Source: CAYZJR01 sp964503045 (GTDB taxonomy: Bacteria; Cyanobacteriota; Vampirovibrionia; Obscuribacterales; Obscuribacteraceae). Taken from it: 64,000 bases of DNA. Made by a program: the position numbers and the translations under genes. The notes beneath the pieces were generated by a model. The model saw nothing but the letters and a program-made list of their open reading frames with translations, did no database searches and was not told the origin of the DNA. The stretch is from positions 1 to 64,000 of the forward strand of contig CAZCZI010000033.1 in the NCBI GenBank assembly GCA_964503045.1, given 5' to 3'. Shown in pieces: positions 25,504 to 35,113 of this stretch; the first letter of the stretch is position 1, and each line of letters begins with the position of its first letter.

Positions 25504-26934
25504 ATGAAGGTTAGCCTCGAGCGTGAAGGCAAAAACATAGTACGCATGGGACTCGAGCTGGAGCCCGAAAAGGCTCTCAAAGCTTACGAGATGGCCTGTC
25601 GGCAGTTATCGCATCAGGTGAATATTCCTGGTTTTCGCCGTGGCAAGGCGCCGCGCAACATCATCGAGAAAACATTAGGCGTCGACTACATCAAGCGTGA
25701 AGCGCTTGAATCGATTGTTCCTGAGCTTCTCAACCGCGCCATCGTTGACGAAAACCTCGATGTAATCACTCAGCCCGAAATCGATGAATGTGACTTCGAG
25801 CTTGGTTCGCCGCTTAAATTGCGCGCGAAATTCGAGGTGCGCCCGGAAGTTACTCTCGGTCAATACACCGGAGTCTCCGTAGAAGTGCCTGAAGCGCAGA
25901 TTCCTGAAGGCTCTCTCGAGCGCGCCTTGAATTCGATTGCAGAAAACAAAGCCAGCTTGCAGACTATTGATCCACGACCAGTGAAGATGGGCGACACCGT
26001 TTTGCTCGACTTCGAGTGCCACGTCGACGGTAAGTTGGTCGAAGGCGGAAAGGCTCAGGGACTCATTCTCGAAGTGCGTGAAGGGGCATTCCTTCAAGGC
26101 TTTAGCGAACAGCTGGTAGACAAGACACCTGACAGCGAGTTCGAAATTAAAGCACCGTTCCCCACAGATTATCGCAACACTCAACTTGCCGGAAAAGAAG
26201 CCGTTTTCCAAGTCCAGCTCAGAGAAATTCGCGAGAAAGTTATTCCAGATGTGAATGATGAGCTTGCCAAGGCGATTGGACATGAATCGCTCGATGCGCT
26301 CACCAGCGCACTTCAGGAGCGTTTCAACGACGAAATCAAACAAGCAAACGACATGCGCTCACAACGCGCTGTCGTTGAGAAAGTGGTTGAAGGCTCAAAA
26401 GTAGACATTCCCGAAACCATGATCGAAAGAGAGCGCGACCTGCTCATGCAGCAGATGCGCCGCTTCTTCGAACAAAACAACGAAAGTTGGGACGCTTTTG
26501 AACAAAGCGAAGATTTTGAAGCCGTCAAAGGCTCGAAGTGGGAAGAAGCCAAACAACGCGTGCTCACCAGCTTGGTCTTGGGTGCGGTAGTGCGCTCTGA
26601 AAGCATGACCGTCGATGAAGACGAGATGGCGCCTTACTTGGCCGAAGTCGTCGTTCGCCACAATTTGCCGCCTGAGCACGTTGCACGCAACGAAGACCTC
26701 AAGCGCATGGTCATGGAAGAGGTTCTCACCAATAAAGTGGTCGAGTTTCTCGTGAGCCAAGCGGAAGTCAAGTTTATTCCTGAAGAACCGCATCAGCACG
26801 GGTCGGAATGCGATCACGCACACGACGACGAGCATGGCGAAGAAAAGCCCAAAGCAACTGCAAAGGCCGCCAAGGGGGCGGACAAAGAAAAAGAAGGAGC
26901 TGCCAAAAAGGGCAAGAAAAAGGCGGAAGAATAA
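25504..26934 (+). CDS. tig: Trigger factor
   Basis: The start at ATG 25504 follows AGGAAGA and gives the usual MKVSLEREG beginning; the frame is open 32 codons further upstream. The 476 residues hold the ribosome-docking domain (about 1-145) with the signature FRRGKAPRN, the FKBP-like PPIase domain (about 155-245) and the helical chaperone domain. Trigger factor binds the ribosome exit and holds nascent chains. The C-terminal 50 residues are unusual: a His/Asp/Glu cluster (HQHGSECDHAHDDEHGEE) followed by a Lys/Ala tail, which could bind metal. It leads the tig-clpP-clpX-lon series, the common bacterial order. Confidence 0.95.
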   Translation: MKVSLEREGKNIVRMGLELEPEKALKAYEMACRQLSHQVNIPGFRRGKAPRNIIEKTLGVDYIKREALESIVPELLNRAIVDENLDVITQPEIDECDFELGSPLKLRAKFEVRPEVTLGQYTGVSVEVPEAQIPEGSLERALNSIAENKASLQTIDPRPVKMGDTVLLDFECHVDGKLVEGGKAQGLILEVREGAFLQGFSEQLVDKTPDSEFEIKAPFPTDYRNTQLAGKEAVFQVQLREIREKVIPDVNDELAKAIGHESLDALTSALQERFNDEIKQANDMRSQRAVVEKVVEGSKVDIPETMIERERDLLMQQMRRFFEQNNESWDAFEQSEDFEAVKGSKWEEAKQRVLTSLVLGAVVRSESMTVDEDEMAPYLAEVVVRHNLPPEHVARNEDLKRMVMEEVLTNKVVEFLVSQAEVKFIPEEPHQHGSECDHAHDDEHGEEKPKATAKAAKGADKEKEGAAKKGKKKAEE

Positions 26935-27044
26935 GCCTGAGGACACGCCCGAAAGCGCAGCTTTAATACGTTGTGCTTAGATTTGAGTAAGATAGTATCG
27001 AAGCCGTATCAGCAATCCCAAGAACCCAAGAGGAAAGGACCAAA

Positions 27045-27740
27045 ATGGAAAAGCGTCAGCCACCCACCAAGAATCATCTTTATGAGCTTTGGAGCATGAG
27101 TCCGCTGGCAGACCCACTCCTGTCTATAAGTGACTACTATGCCCCGACCGTTATTGAGACCACGGCGCGCGGCGAGCGGGCTTTCGACATTTTCTCGCGG
27201 CTTTTGAGAGAGCGCATCATCTTTTTGGGAATGCCGATTGATGACACCGTGGCCAATCTTGTGGTTGCCCAACTTCTTTTGCTTGAAGGGGAAGATCCGG
27301 AAAAGGACCTCCGTCTTTATGTAAATTCACCAGGCGGCTCGGTTACCGCGGGACTCGCGATTTACGACACCATCCAACACATCCGTTGCGATGTTTCCAC
27401 CATCTGTCTTGGCCAAGCCGCCAGTATGGGTGCGTTCCTCCTTGCGGCAGGAACTAAAGGCAAGCGCATGGCTCTGCCCCACTCCAGAATCTTGATTCAC
27501 CAACCCCTGGGCGGTGCGCAAGGGCAAGCCACAGACATCGAAATTCAGGCGCGAGAAATCATCCGGATTAAGAGACAACTTAACGAGTTAATGGCACAAC
27601 ACACCGGTCAATCCGTCAAGCAAATAGAAAAAGATACAGATCGCGACAACATCATGACTGCTGAAGAAGCCAAAGAATACGGATTGGTGGACAGTGTGAT
27701 AACCAGAATGGACCAACAACCCAACCTGGCAGCCGTCTAA
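27045..27740 (+). CDS. clpP: ATP-dependent Clp protease proteolytic subunit
   Basis: A 231-residue protein with the complete Ser-His-Asp triad: GQAASMGAFLLAAG, HSRILIHQP and the Asp in DTDRDNIMTAEEA. NSPGGSVTAGLAIYDT forms the handle. Fourteen subunits make the degradation chamber fed by ClpX or ClpC. It has an N-terminal extension of about 25 residues compared with E. coli mature ClpP, possibly a propeptide. Ribosome site AGAGGAAAGG precedes ATG 27045. Confidence 0.96.
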   Translation: MEKRQPPTKNHLYELWSMSPLADPLLSISDYYAPTVIETTARGERAFDIFSRLLRERIIFLGMPIDDTVANLVVAQLLLLEGEDPEKDLRLYVNSPGGSVTAGLAIYDTIQHIRCDVSTICLGQAASMGAFLLAAGTKGKRMALPHSRILIHQPLGGAQGQATDIEIQAREIIRIKRQLNELMAQHTGQSVKQIEKDTDRDNIMTAEEAKEYGLVDSVITRMDQQPNLAAV

Positions 27741-27936
27741 GGGGTAAAGCGTATATATCTTAGAACTATCTTGCAAAGGTATAGGAGCTAGGTAGATACT
27801 AAGCAGTCAGTGTGAATAAGGTAGAGTTAGATTAAGCGTAACTGTAAACGGACAGCCTGCATCTAATTGGAACTTCTCTTATTTTTACGGCCGAATTAAA
27901 TGGATACGCCAACTAAATCCTAGATAGGGAATCTAA

Positions 27937-29238
27937 ATGCCAAAGCAATCGGACAACCGACTCAAGTGTTCTTTCTGCGGAAAGAGCCAGGATCAGGTCA
28001 AAAAATTGATTGCCGGTCCGGGGGTCTACATCTGCGACGAATGCGTCGACCTTTGCAATGAAATTCTGGATGAAGAGCTTTTCGAAGGCACCCCCGCTGC
28101 CGGTGGTCCTTCCGAAAACGTGCTGCCGCAATTGGTCGACATTCCGAAGCCTCAGGAAATTAAAAACTTCCTTGACCAGCACATTGTTGGTCAAAACCTG
28201 GCAAAGAAAATCTTGTCTGTTGCTGTCTACAACCACTACAAGCGAATTAGCCACAACTCCGAACTGGCCGATCAAGTCGAAATCCAAAAGTCCAACATTC
28301 TTTTGATTGGACCGACCGGCTGCGGCAAGACCTTATTGGCACAGACCTTGGCCAAGCTTCTTGATGTTCCATTTGCTGTTGCTGATGCCACCACATTGAC
28401 CGAAGCCGGATACGTCGGCGAAGACGTGGAAAACATCTTGCTTAGGCTCTATCAAGCTGCTGATTACGACATCAAAAAAGCGGAGCGCGGCATAATCTAC
28501 ATCGATGAAATCGACAAGATTTCGCGCAAATCAGAGAACACCAGCATCACTCGTGATGTGTCTGGTGAAGGCGTTCAACAAGCGCTTCTTAAAATGATTG
28601 AAGGAACATTGGCAAACGTTCCTCCACAAGGCGGAAGAAAACATCCGCACCAGGAATTTATTCAAATCAACACCGCCAACATTCTCTTTATTTGCGGCGG
28701 TGCCTTCGTTGGATTGGACAAAATAGTCGAAGCGCGCGTGTCATCGAACCGCTCAATCGGCTTCGGCTCCGAGCGTCCATTAACCGCGTGGGAACGCGAG
28801 CAAAAAGCAAGCAAGATTCTCAAAGAAACTGCTCCTGATGATTTGCTCAAGTTTGGATTGATTCCCGAATTCGTCGGCAGAATGCCGGTAATTGCGGTGC
28901 TTGAAGCTCTTGATGTCGATGCGCTCGTTCGCATTTTGGTCGAACCCAAAAACGCCATTCTCAAGCAGTATCAACAGCTGCTGGTGCTTGATGGCGTCGA
29001 TTTGAAGTTCGATCAAGAGGCGATTAAAGCGGTGGCTGAAGAGGCAATCAAACGCAAGACCGGAGCTCGCGCTTTGCGTTCGATCGTCGAAGAAATCATG
29101 CTCGACATCATGTATGAAGTTCCATCGAGAAACGATATCAAAGTCGTCCATATCACGCAGGAACTCGTAGAAAAGCGGTCAACAGCGGAGCTCCTGCAGC
29201 TGCCTAGCAAGGCTAAGCTCAAAGGAGAGATCGCCTGA
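27937..29238 (+). CDS. clpX: ATP-dependent Clp protease ATP-binding subunit
   Basis: A 433-residue AAA+ unfoldase. The zinc-binding domain (C14-x2-C17 and ICDECVDLC) is followed by Walker A GPTGCGKT, Walker B IIYIDEIDK, the pore region EAGYVGEDVENIL and sensor motifs (GARALRSIVEEIMLD). It recognises tagged substrates and feeds them to ClpP. It lies about 200 bases downstream of clpP and 50 bases upstream of lon, with all three on the same strand. Confidence 0.97.
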   Translation: MPKQSDNRLKCSFCGKSQDQVKKLIAGPGVYICDECVDLCNEILDEELFEGTPAAGGPSENVLPQLVDIPKPQEIKNFLDQHIVGQNLAKKILSVAVYNHYKRISHNSELADQVEIQKSNILLIGPTGCGKTLLAQTLAKLLDVPFAVADATTLTEAGYVGEDVENILLRLYQAADYDIKKAERGIIYIDEIDKISRKSENTSITRDVSGEGVQQALLKMIEGTLANVPPQGGRKHPHQEFIQINTANILFICGGAFVGLDKIVEARVSSNRSIGFGSERPLTAWEREQKASKILKETAPDDLLKFGLIPEFVGRMPVIAVLEALDVDALVRILVEPKNAILKQYQQLLVLDGVDLKFDQEAIKAVAEEAIKRKTGARALRSIVEEIMLDIMYEVPSRNDIKVVHITQELVEKRSTAELLQLPSKAKLKGEIA

Positions 29239-29288
29239 GCCCGACAGCCGGAAACCCAACCCAAACCAGTTCAGACACAAAGAGCCCT

Positions 29289-31691
29289 ATGGCGGACTTG
29301 AGCACCACCATATTTCCTCTCATCCCCTTGCGGGATGTAGTTGTGTTTCCGCAAATGGTGACCCCCCTGTTCGTCAGCAGACCCAAGTCTATTGCCGCTT
29401 TAGAGCAAGCACTCTTGCGTGACGATCGTTTGATCGTTCTTATAGCGCAAAGAGATCCTGAGTGCGAAGAACCTCATCAAGACGATGCTTATGGCATCGG
29501 AACATTGGCTGAAGTGATGCAGATGCTCAAACTGCCGGATGGAACAGTCAAGGTTTTGGTCGAAGGCTCGTGCCGTGTCATGGTCGATGAGTGGCATGAA
29601 GAACAGGCTATGTACACAACCAAAGTGTCCGAGCTCAAAGAGATAGTTGCTGATGATCTTGGCACCAAGACGTTGATCAAATTGGCGGTTGAAAAATTCG
29701 AGCAGTTCGTCAAATCAACCAAGAAAATCAACCCCGAAAGTCTGTTGGCTGTATCTGGAATCGGGCAACCAGGGAGGCTTGCAGACATCATCGCCACCTA
29801 CCTTGGATTAGATGTGGCGGAACGTCAAAAATGTCTCGAGATTGCAGACAGTGGTGAGCGCTTGCAATACGTGAGCCAGCTGCTTTCTCGCGAACTAGAG
29901 CTGGCCGACCTCGAGCAGCAGATTCACGATCGAGTTCGCTTCAATCTGGAGAAGACGCAGCGAGAGTATTACCTGCGTGAAAAGATGCGCATCATTCAAG
30001 ATGAGCTCAATCAAGACAGCGAGCAGATGGGCGAGATTGCCGAGTATAAACAGAAGATCGCCAAAAGCAAGATGGCTGGCGTCGCTCTGGAAAAAGCGAA
30101 TAAAGAACTTTCGCGCCTGGAAAAGATGATGCCGCAAAGCGCCGAAGCAGCCGTAATTCGCACTTATCTGGATACGCTTGTGACTCTGCCCTGGGGCAAG
30201 CGCTCACGCGAAGTTATAGACCTCGACAATGCCGATGACATACTGCAAGAAGACCACTACGGGCTCGAGAAGGTGAAAGAGCGCATTCTCGAGTATCTTG
30301 CCGTTCGCAAATTATCGAAGCAACCGCAAGGAACCATTCTTTGTCTGGTTGGACCTCCGGGAGTGGGCAAAACCAGTCTGGCGAAGTCTATTGCAAAAGC
30401 GATGAACAGAAAGTTCGCGCGCATCAGCCTTGGCGGTGTGAGCGATGAAGCGGAAATTCGTGGGCACCGACGCACCTACATAGGCGCAATGCCTGGGCGC
30501 ATCATTCAAGCGATCAAACAAGCGGGCACGAAAAACCCTGTCATCTTGCTCGATGAAATCGAGAAGATGACCAGAAGCTATCAAGGCGATCCCACGGCTG
30601 CCATGCTTGAAGTGTTAGACCCCGATCAAAACGACAACTTCACCGATCACTATCTCGATGCGCCTTTCAGTCTGCGCGAAGTGGTATTCGTGGCGACAGC
30701 CAATACCCTGGACCACGTGCCCAAGCCGCTTCTCGACCGGCTCGAAGTAATACCGCTTTCCGGCTACACCGAAGAAGAGAAAGTGGCGATTGCCGAAGAG
30801 CACATCATTCCGAAGACACTTTACAAACACGGTTTGAATGGCAAGCAACTCAAGATTCAGCCGCAATCCGTGCGTCGCATTATTCAGGAATACACGCGCG
30901 AAGCGGGAGTTCGCAACCTCGAGCGCAACATCGCCACTATCTGCCGCAAAGTCGCGACCCAGATTGTTCGCAATAGCGAAAACAAAGTAACGCTGGTACC
31001 GGCTGTGGTGCCGAAGTATCTGGGACCACCGAAAGTCTTGCGAGAACATGAAGTCAAAGGACCCCAAGTCGGCGTCGTTAACGGCTTGGCATGGACCGAA
31101 GTCGGCGGCGAAACCCTCTCGGTTGAAGTTAACACTATGACGGGCAAAGGCAAGCTGCAGTTGACCGGGCAACTCGGCGATGTAATGAAAGAGTCTGCTC
31201 AAGCTGCTTTCAGCTACATCAGAAGCCATGCAGAAAAGCTGGGAATCGACCCCAATTTCCAAGAACAATTCGACATTCACATACACATTCCTGAAGGTGC
31301 TACTCCGAAAGATGGACCCTCAGCTGGTATTGCGCTTTGTGTGGCACTCGTCTCGGCCGTTTCGAAGAGACCGGTTAGAGAAAGCATGGCGATGACCGGC
31401 GAAATCACCCTTCGCGGGCGGGTTTTGGCAATTGGCGGACTGAAAGAGAAAGTGCTGGCGGCGGTGCGGGCCGGCATCAAGACCGTTCTTTTCCCACGCG
31501 GCAATGAAAAAGATTTGCTCGAAATTCCAGAATACGTGCACAAAAAGGTGGACTTGATTCCCGTTGCTCACATGGACGAAGTTTTTGGGGTTGTTTTTAA
31601 AGAAAAGGCGAAAGCGAAGACAACTGCCGCGAAAAACGGCGGACGCGGCAACCACGTCACTAAGCGCACGGCGCTGGGTCGAGTCAAGTAG
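29289..31691 (+). CDS. lon: ATP-dependent Lon protease
   Basis: An 800-residue protein, the full length for LonA. It has an N-terminal substrate-recognition domain (FPLIPLRDVVVFPQMVTPLF), a coiled middle, the AAA+ module with GPPGVGKTSLAKSIA and ILLDEIEKM, and the C-terminal protease with the catalytic Ser in PKDGPSAGIA and the Lys in the GGLKEKVLAA region. It degrades damaged and regulatory proteins in the cytosol. A short basic tail (KNGGRGNHVTKRTALGRVK) closes the protein. It is the last gene of the quality-control cluster and is followed by TGATCAC repeats. Confidence 0.97.
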   Translation: MADLSTTIFPLIPLRDVVVFPQMVTPLFVSRPKSIAALEQALLRDDRLIVLIAQRDPECEEPHQDDAYGIGTLAEVMQMLKLPDGTVKVLVEGSCRVMVDEWHEEQAMYTTKVSELKEIVADDLGTKTLIKLAVEKFEQFVKSTKKINPESLLAVSGIGQPGRLADIIATYLGLDVAERQKCLEIADSGERLQYVSQLLSRELELADLEQQIHDRVRFNLEKTQREYYLREKMRIIQDELNQDSEQMGEIAEYKQKIAKSKMAGVALEKANKELSRLEKMMPQSAEAAVIRTYLDTLVTLPWGKRSREVIDLDNADDILQEDHYGLEKVKERILEYLAVRKLSKQPQGTILCLVGPPGVGKTSLAKSIAKAMNRKFARISLGGVSDEAEIRGHRRTYIGAMPGRIIQAIKQAGTKNPVILLDEIEKMTRSYQGDPTAAMLEVLDPDQNDNFTDHYLDAPFSLREVVFVATANTLDHVPKPLLDRLEVIPLSGYTEEEKVAIAEEHIIPKTLYKHGLNGKQLKIQPQSVRRIIQEYTREAGVRNLERNIATICRKVATQIVRNSENKVTLVPAVVPKYLGPPKVLREHEVKGPQVGVVNGLAWTEVGGETLSVEVNTMTGKGKLQLTGQLGDVMKESAQAAFSYIRSHAEKLGIDPNFQEQFDIHIHIPEGATPKDGPSAGIALCVALVSAVSKRPVRESMAMTGEITLRGRVLAIGGLKEKVLAAVRAGIKTVLFPRGNEKDLLEIPEYVHKKVDLIPVAHMDEVFGVVFKEKAKAKTTAAKNGGRGNHVTKRTALGRVK

Positions 31692-31727
31692 CACAGCCGT
31701 TGGGCACGGTGGGTGCTGCTCTCGTGT

Positions 31728-31765
31728 TGATCACGCGCCACGTGATCACGCGTCGCGTGATCACG
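31728..31765. repeat. Three TGATCAC boxes at 15-base spacing, ending in a 25-base palindrome
   Basis: TGATCAC occurs at 31728, 31743 and 31758. The last two lie in a perfect inverted repeat, CGTGATCACGCG-T-CGCGTGATCACG (31741-31765). It starts 37 bases after the lon stop. It could act as the lon transcript end, although no T run follows, or as a regulator or methylation-sensitive site (each box contains GATC). Confidence 0.5.
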
Positions 31766-32218
31766 AAATTCGTGTCCCATTCGCCCATTTATCTCGCGTC
31801 ACGAAAATCGCAGATCGACTTCGGAAAGATATTGATCCTAAATTGTTTGCTTAGCTCAATCGAGAGTTTTCGTTCTTTACAAGTTTGCTTCCGGTTGCAT
31901 CGGTCGTAATGGTGTAGGCATTTGCATCTTTGAAACTCCAAATTTCCGCGAGAATGCTAAAGATACAGAGATCTATATCTACTAATTGATATGATCAAAG
32001 GTCGCTGAAGCGGAAGGTAGCTAAGAGTCCGAGATCAAGCCACTGTTTGGGATTGAGCATCATGATGGTGACGGGCCCCAGCTAGTTGGAAAGTGAAGAC
32101 TCCGAGCCGTACCGCGGAAGTGCCACACTCGCTCTGGTCTGGGCGGGTGGTTATGCCCACGTCGGTCCTGCAAACGTCGTGGACTTTGGAGACTCGGCAG
32201 TATCACAAGGAGTTCGTC
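31766..32218 (+). other. Long leader region upstream of the aminotransferase operon
   Basis: About 450 bases with no convincing gene. The last 170 bases before the start at 32219 are GC-richer than the A/T-rich part before them and contain possible hairpins, such as TGGGC/GCCCA around 32138-32160 and CCACG/CGTGG around 32158-32185. I could not match a known riboswitch. The frame of the aminotransferase is open back to 32093, but the added residues look non-coding. Confidence 0.35.
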
Positions 32219-33520
32219 ATGGTCATGACCGATACGACTAACAAAAACCAGGAATACCTGGCAATGGACGAGCAGTATGTAAACCCCGTTCTTGCCCGCT
32301 CGGCAAAGATTGTCGCCGAACGTGCAAAAGGTTCATACATCTATGACATGAACGGTGATGCATACCTCGACTTCTCAACCGGTATCGCTGTAAACAACGT
32401 TGGACATTGTCACCCGAAGGTTGTTGAAGCTGTTCAGAAGCAAGTCGCCGAGCTCATGCACACATCGGTGGTTACTCACAACAAGCGCTATATCGAGTTG
32501 GCAAAGAAGCTTGTTGAGATTGCTCCTTCCAAGAAACTCGACTCGGTTTTCTTAGCCAATAGCGGCGCCGAGGCTGTTGAAGGTTCCATCAAATTGGCTC
32601 GTTATGTCACTGGCCGCCCTGGAATCATCAACTTCCGCAACTCTTTTCATGGAAGAACGTTCATGACGATGGCTCTGACGACTTCCAAACTTTATTACCG
32701 TGAAAAATACGAGCCGCTGCCGGGAGCCATTCACACTGCGCCATTCCCCTATCCGTATCGTTCGTATTTCAAAGGCGACAACAAGAAGATTCTGGCAGAG
32801 ACTTTCGACTACATCGAAATGCTCTTCCATCAAATCATTCATCCTGAGCAAGTGGCGGCGTTTATCGTCGAGCCGATTCAGGGCGAAGGTGGTTATGTTG
32901 TTCCGCCGGATGGTTTTCTCAAGCAGTTGCGCCAAGTCGCCGACAAGCATGGCATCATGCTGGTCATAGATGAAGTGCAGACTGGTTTTGGAAGAACAGG
33001 AGATCTCTTTGCCTTGCAGCATGAAGGTGTAGAGCCGGACATCATGGTTATCGCCAAGGCTCTTGCCGGTGGCATGCCGCTTTCGGGATTCATCTCCAAG
33101 AAGGAGTTCACTTCCAAGTGGCCGCCTGGCCGCCATGGTTCTACATTTGGTGGCAACCCCGTTTCCTGCGCCGCGGCACTCGCGACCATTCAGGTCATTG
33201 AAGAAGAGAAGCTGGTGGAGCGTTCTGCCAAGCTTGGCGCCGAGATGATCAAGCGTCTTCAAAAGTTCGCACAAGGCAAAAAACACATTGGCGAAGTTCG
33301 CGGACGCGGAATGATGATTGGAATTGAATTCGACGATGAAAACGGCAAGCCATCAAAAGCTCATGCTGATAAAGTCGCCGAGCGCTGTTTGGAAAACAAG
33401 ATGCTGGTTTTGACCTGCGGGTCTGAAGGACAGGCTATTCGTCTGATTCCTCCTTTGACCTTGTCAGATTCTGAGGCAGACAAAGCCCTGGGTATTTTAG
33501 AAAAAGCTATGACGCTATAA
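32219..33520 (+). CDS. gabT: Class III (omega) aminotransferase, 4-aminobutyrate type
   Basis: A 433-residue PLP enzyme. DFSTGIAVNNVGHCHPKVVE, ANSGAEAVEGSIKLARYVTG, NFRNSFHGRT, LVIDEVQTGFGRTG and the PLP lysine in IAKALAGGMPLSG are all typical of fold-type I class III enzymes. It moves an omega-amino group (4-aminobutyrate, or 5-aminovalerate or lysine) to 2-oxoglutarate. I place the start at ATG 32219, six bases after AAGGAG. The aldehyde dehydrogenase gene starts 11 bases downstream, so the pair would take the amino acid to the dicarboxylate. Acetylornithine aminotransferase is a less likely alternative. Confidence 0.85.
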   Translation: MVMTDTTNKNQEYLAMDEQYVNPVLARSAKIVAERAKGSYIYDMNGDAYLDFSTGIAVNNVGHCHPKVVEAVQKQVAELMHTSVVTHNKRYIELAKKLVEIAPSKKLDSVFLANSGAEAVEGSIKLARYVTGRPGIINFRNSFHGRTFMTMALTTSKLYYREKYEPLPGAIHTAPFPYPYRSYFKGDNKKILAETFDYIEMLFHQIIHPEQVAAFIVEPIQGEGGYVVPPDGFLKQLRQVADKHGIMLVIDEVQTGFGRTGDLFALQHEGVEPDIMVIAKALAGGMPLSGFISKKEFTSKWPPGRHGSTFGGNPVSCAAALATIQVIEEEKLVERSAKLGAEMIKRLQKFAQGKKHIGEVRGRGMMIGIEFDDENGKPSKAHADKVAERCLENKMLVLTCGSEGQAIRLIPPLTLSDSEADKALGILEKAMTL

Positions 33521-33530
33521 GCAGGAGAGA

Positions 33531-35081
33531 ATGATGACTACTACATCAGCCAAGCCAACGGATGCGAAAAGCAAGGTATCGACCCACCAAAACTACATTG
33601 GCGGAAAGTGGGTGAAGGCGGAAAACGAAGAAACGTTTGCCTCCTATAACCCGGCAACCGGTGAAGTGATCGGTCACTTCGCTTCGTCGACACCAAGAGA
33701 TGTCAAAGCAGCCGTTGATGCTGCAGCCAAGGCTCTGCCTATGTGGCGCCACACCCCGGCTCCCGAGCGCGGAGAGTTGCTTTTGAGAGTGGCTCGCATT
33801 CTCGAGACACGCAAGGAGGAATTGGCGAACATCATGGTTCGCGAGATGGGCAAAGTTTTGAAAGAAGCCCGTGGTGACGTGCAAGAAGCAATCGACATGG
33901 CTAAGTACATGTCGGGTGAAGGTCGCAGATTGGTCGGTCAGACTGTTCCATCTGAATTGCCTGACAAATTCGCAATGGCTACCCGCCAACCAGTAGGCGT
34001 CGTCGGTCTGATCACACCGTGGAACTTCCCGATGGCTATCCCAAGCTGGAAGATGTTCCCTGCATTGGTCGCCGGCTGCACCGTCGTTTTCAAACCGGCA
34101 ACCGACACACCGCTATGTGCATTGAGTCTCGTTGAAGTGCTCATCGAAGCCGGAATACCGGCGGGCGTAGTCAACCTCGTCACCGGTTCAGGCAGCAAAG
34201 TCGGAATGGCCGTTGTTGAAGATCCGCGCGTCAGAGCAATTTCAATAACCGGTTCTACCGAAGTCGGCAAGCGCGTCGCCGGACGCTGCGGCGAGTTGAT
34301 GAAGAGAATCTCTTGCGAATTGGGCGGCAAAAACGCCATCTGCGTAATGGAAGATGCAGACATCGAATTGGCTCTCGAAGGCGCTCTCTGGGGAGCTTTC
34401 GGAACCTCCGGTCAACGCTGCACAGCAGCCAGCCGCATTATCGTCCACAAGAAACGCTACAAAGAGTTCTGCGATGCATTCGTCGCCAAAGCCAAAGCCC
34501 TCAAACTCGGCTACGGTTTGGATCCTGAAGTGCAAATCGGACCAGTGGTCAGCAAAGGACAATTGGAGAGCGTGCACGAGTATGTCGAAATCGGCAAAAA
34601 AGAAGGCGCCACGCTGGCATTCGGCGGACGCATTCTCACCGATGGCGAATTTGCAAAAGGTCACTTCCATGAGCCCACCATCTTCACCGATGTGAAGCCA
34701 ACCATGCGCATCGCTCAAGAAGAAATCTTCGGACCGGTCACCGCTGTGATTCCAGTCGAAAGCTTCGAAGAAGCAATTGAAGTGGCAAACGGAACAGACT
34801 TCGGTCTCTCGCTTTCAATGTACACAAGAGACGTCAACCGCGCCTTCAAGGCGATGGAAGAGCTCGAGTCGGGCATCGTTTACATCAACGCACCGACAAT
34901 CGGTGCCGAGATTCAGCTGCCTTTCGGAGGCATCAAGCAAACCGGCAACGGTCACCGTGAAGCCGGCAGCACAGCCATCGAACAATTTACCGAATGGAAA
35001 GCGATCTATATCGATTATTCCGGACGCCTGCAAAAGGCTCAAATAGACAATTACGCTCAAGGCGACCAGCACAAGAGCTAG
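33531..35081 (+). CDS. gabD: NAD(P)-dependent aldehyde dehydrogenase, succinate-semialdehyde type
   Basis: A 516-residue ALDH-superfamily enzyme. It has ITPWNFPMAIPSWK, the ITGSTEVGK nucleotide loop, the catalytic Glu in ELGGKNAICV and the catalytic Cys in GTSGQRCTAASR. It oxidises a semialdehyde to the acid in the cytosol. Ribosome site GCAGGAGA precedes tandem ATGs at 33531 and 33534. It lies between an omega-aminotransferase and an acyl-CoA dehydrogenase, so the substrate is most simply succinate semialdehyde; glutarate or aminoadipate semialdehyde are real alternatives. Confidence 0.85.
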   Translation: MMTTTSAKPTDAKSKVSTHQNYIGGKWVKAENEETFASYNPATGEVIGHFASSTPRDVKAAVDAAAKALPMWRHTPAPERGELLLRVARILETRKEELANIMVREMGKVLKEARGDVQEAIDMAKYMSGEGRRLVGQTVPSELPDKFAMATRQPVGVVGLITPWNFPMAIPSWKMFPALVAGCTVVFKPATDTPLCALSLVEVLIEAGIPAGVVNLVTGSGSKVGMAVVEDPRVRAISITGSTEVGKRVAGRCGELMKRISCELGGKNAICVMEDADIELALEGALWGAFGTSGQRCTAASRIIVHKKRYKEFCDAFVAKAKALKLGYGLDPEVQIGPVVSKGQLESVHEYVEIGKKEGATLAFGGRILTDGEFAKGHFHEPTIFTDVKPTMRIAQEEIFGPVTAVIPVESFEEAIEVANGTDFGLSLSMYTRDVNRAFKAMEELESGIVYINAPTIGAEIQLPFGGIKQTGNGHREAGSTAIEQFTEWKAIYIDYSGRLQKAQIDNYAQGDQHKS

Positions 35082-35113
35082 CATCACACAAGAAACTGGA
35101 GATTGGAAAATAT

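Noticed and set aside
30615..31286. 223-codon minus-strand frame inside lon
   Set aside because: Antisense shadow of the conserved Lon ATPase and protease region; no ribosome site or family match.
31766..32218. Known riboswitch classes (glycine, cobalamin, guanidine) in the leader
   Set aside because: None of the conserved core sequences of these classes could be found.
32552..33286. 244-codon minus-strand frame inside gabT
   Set aside because: Antisense shadow of conserved aminotransferase sequence; composition is not protein-like.
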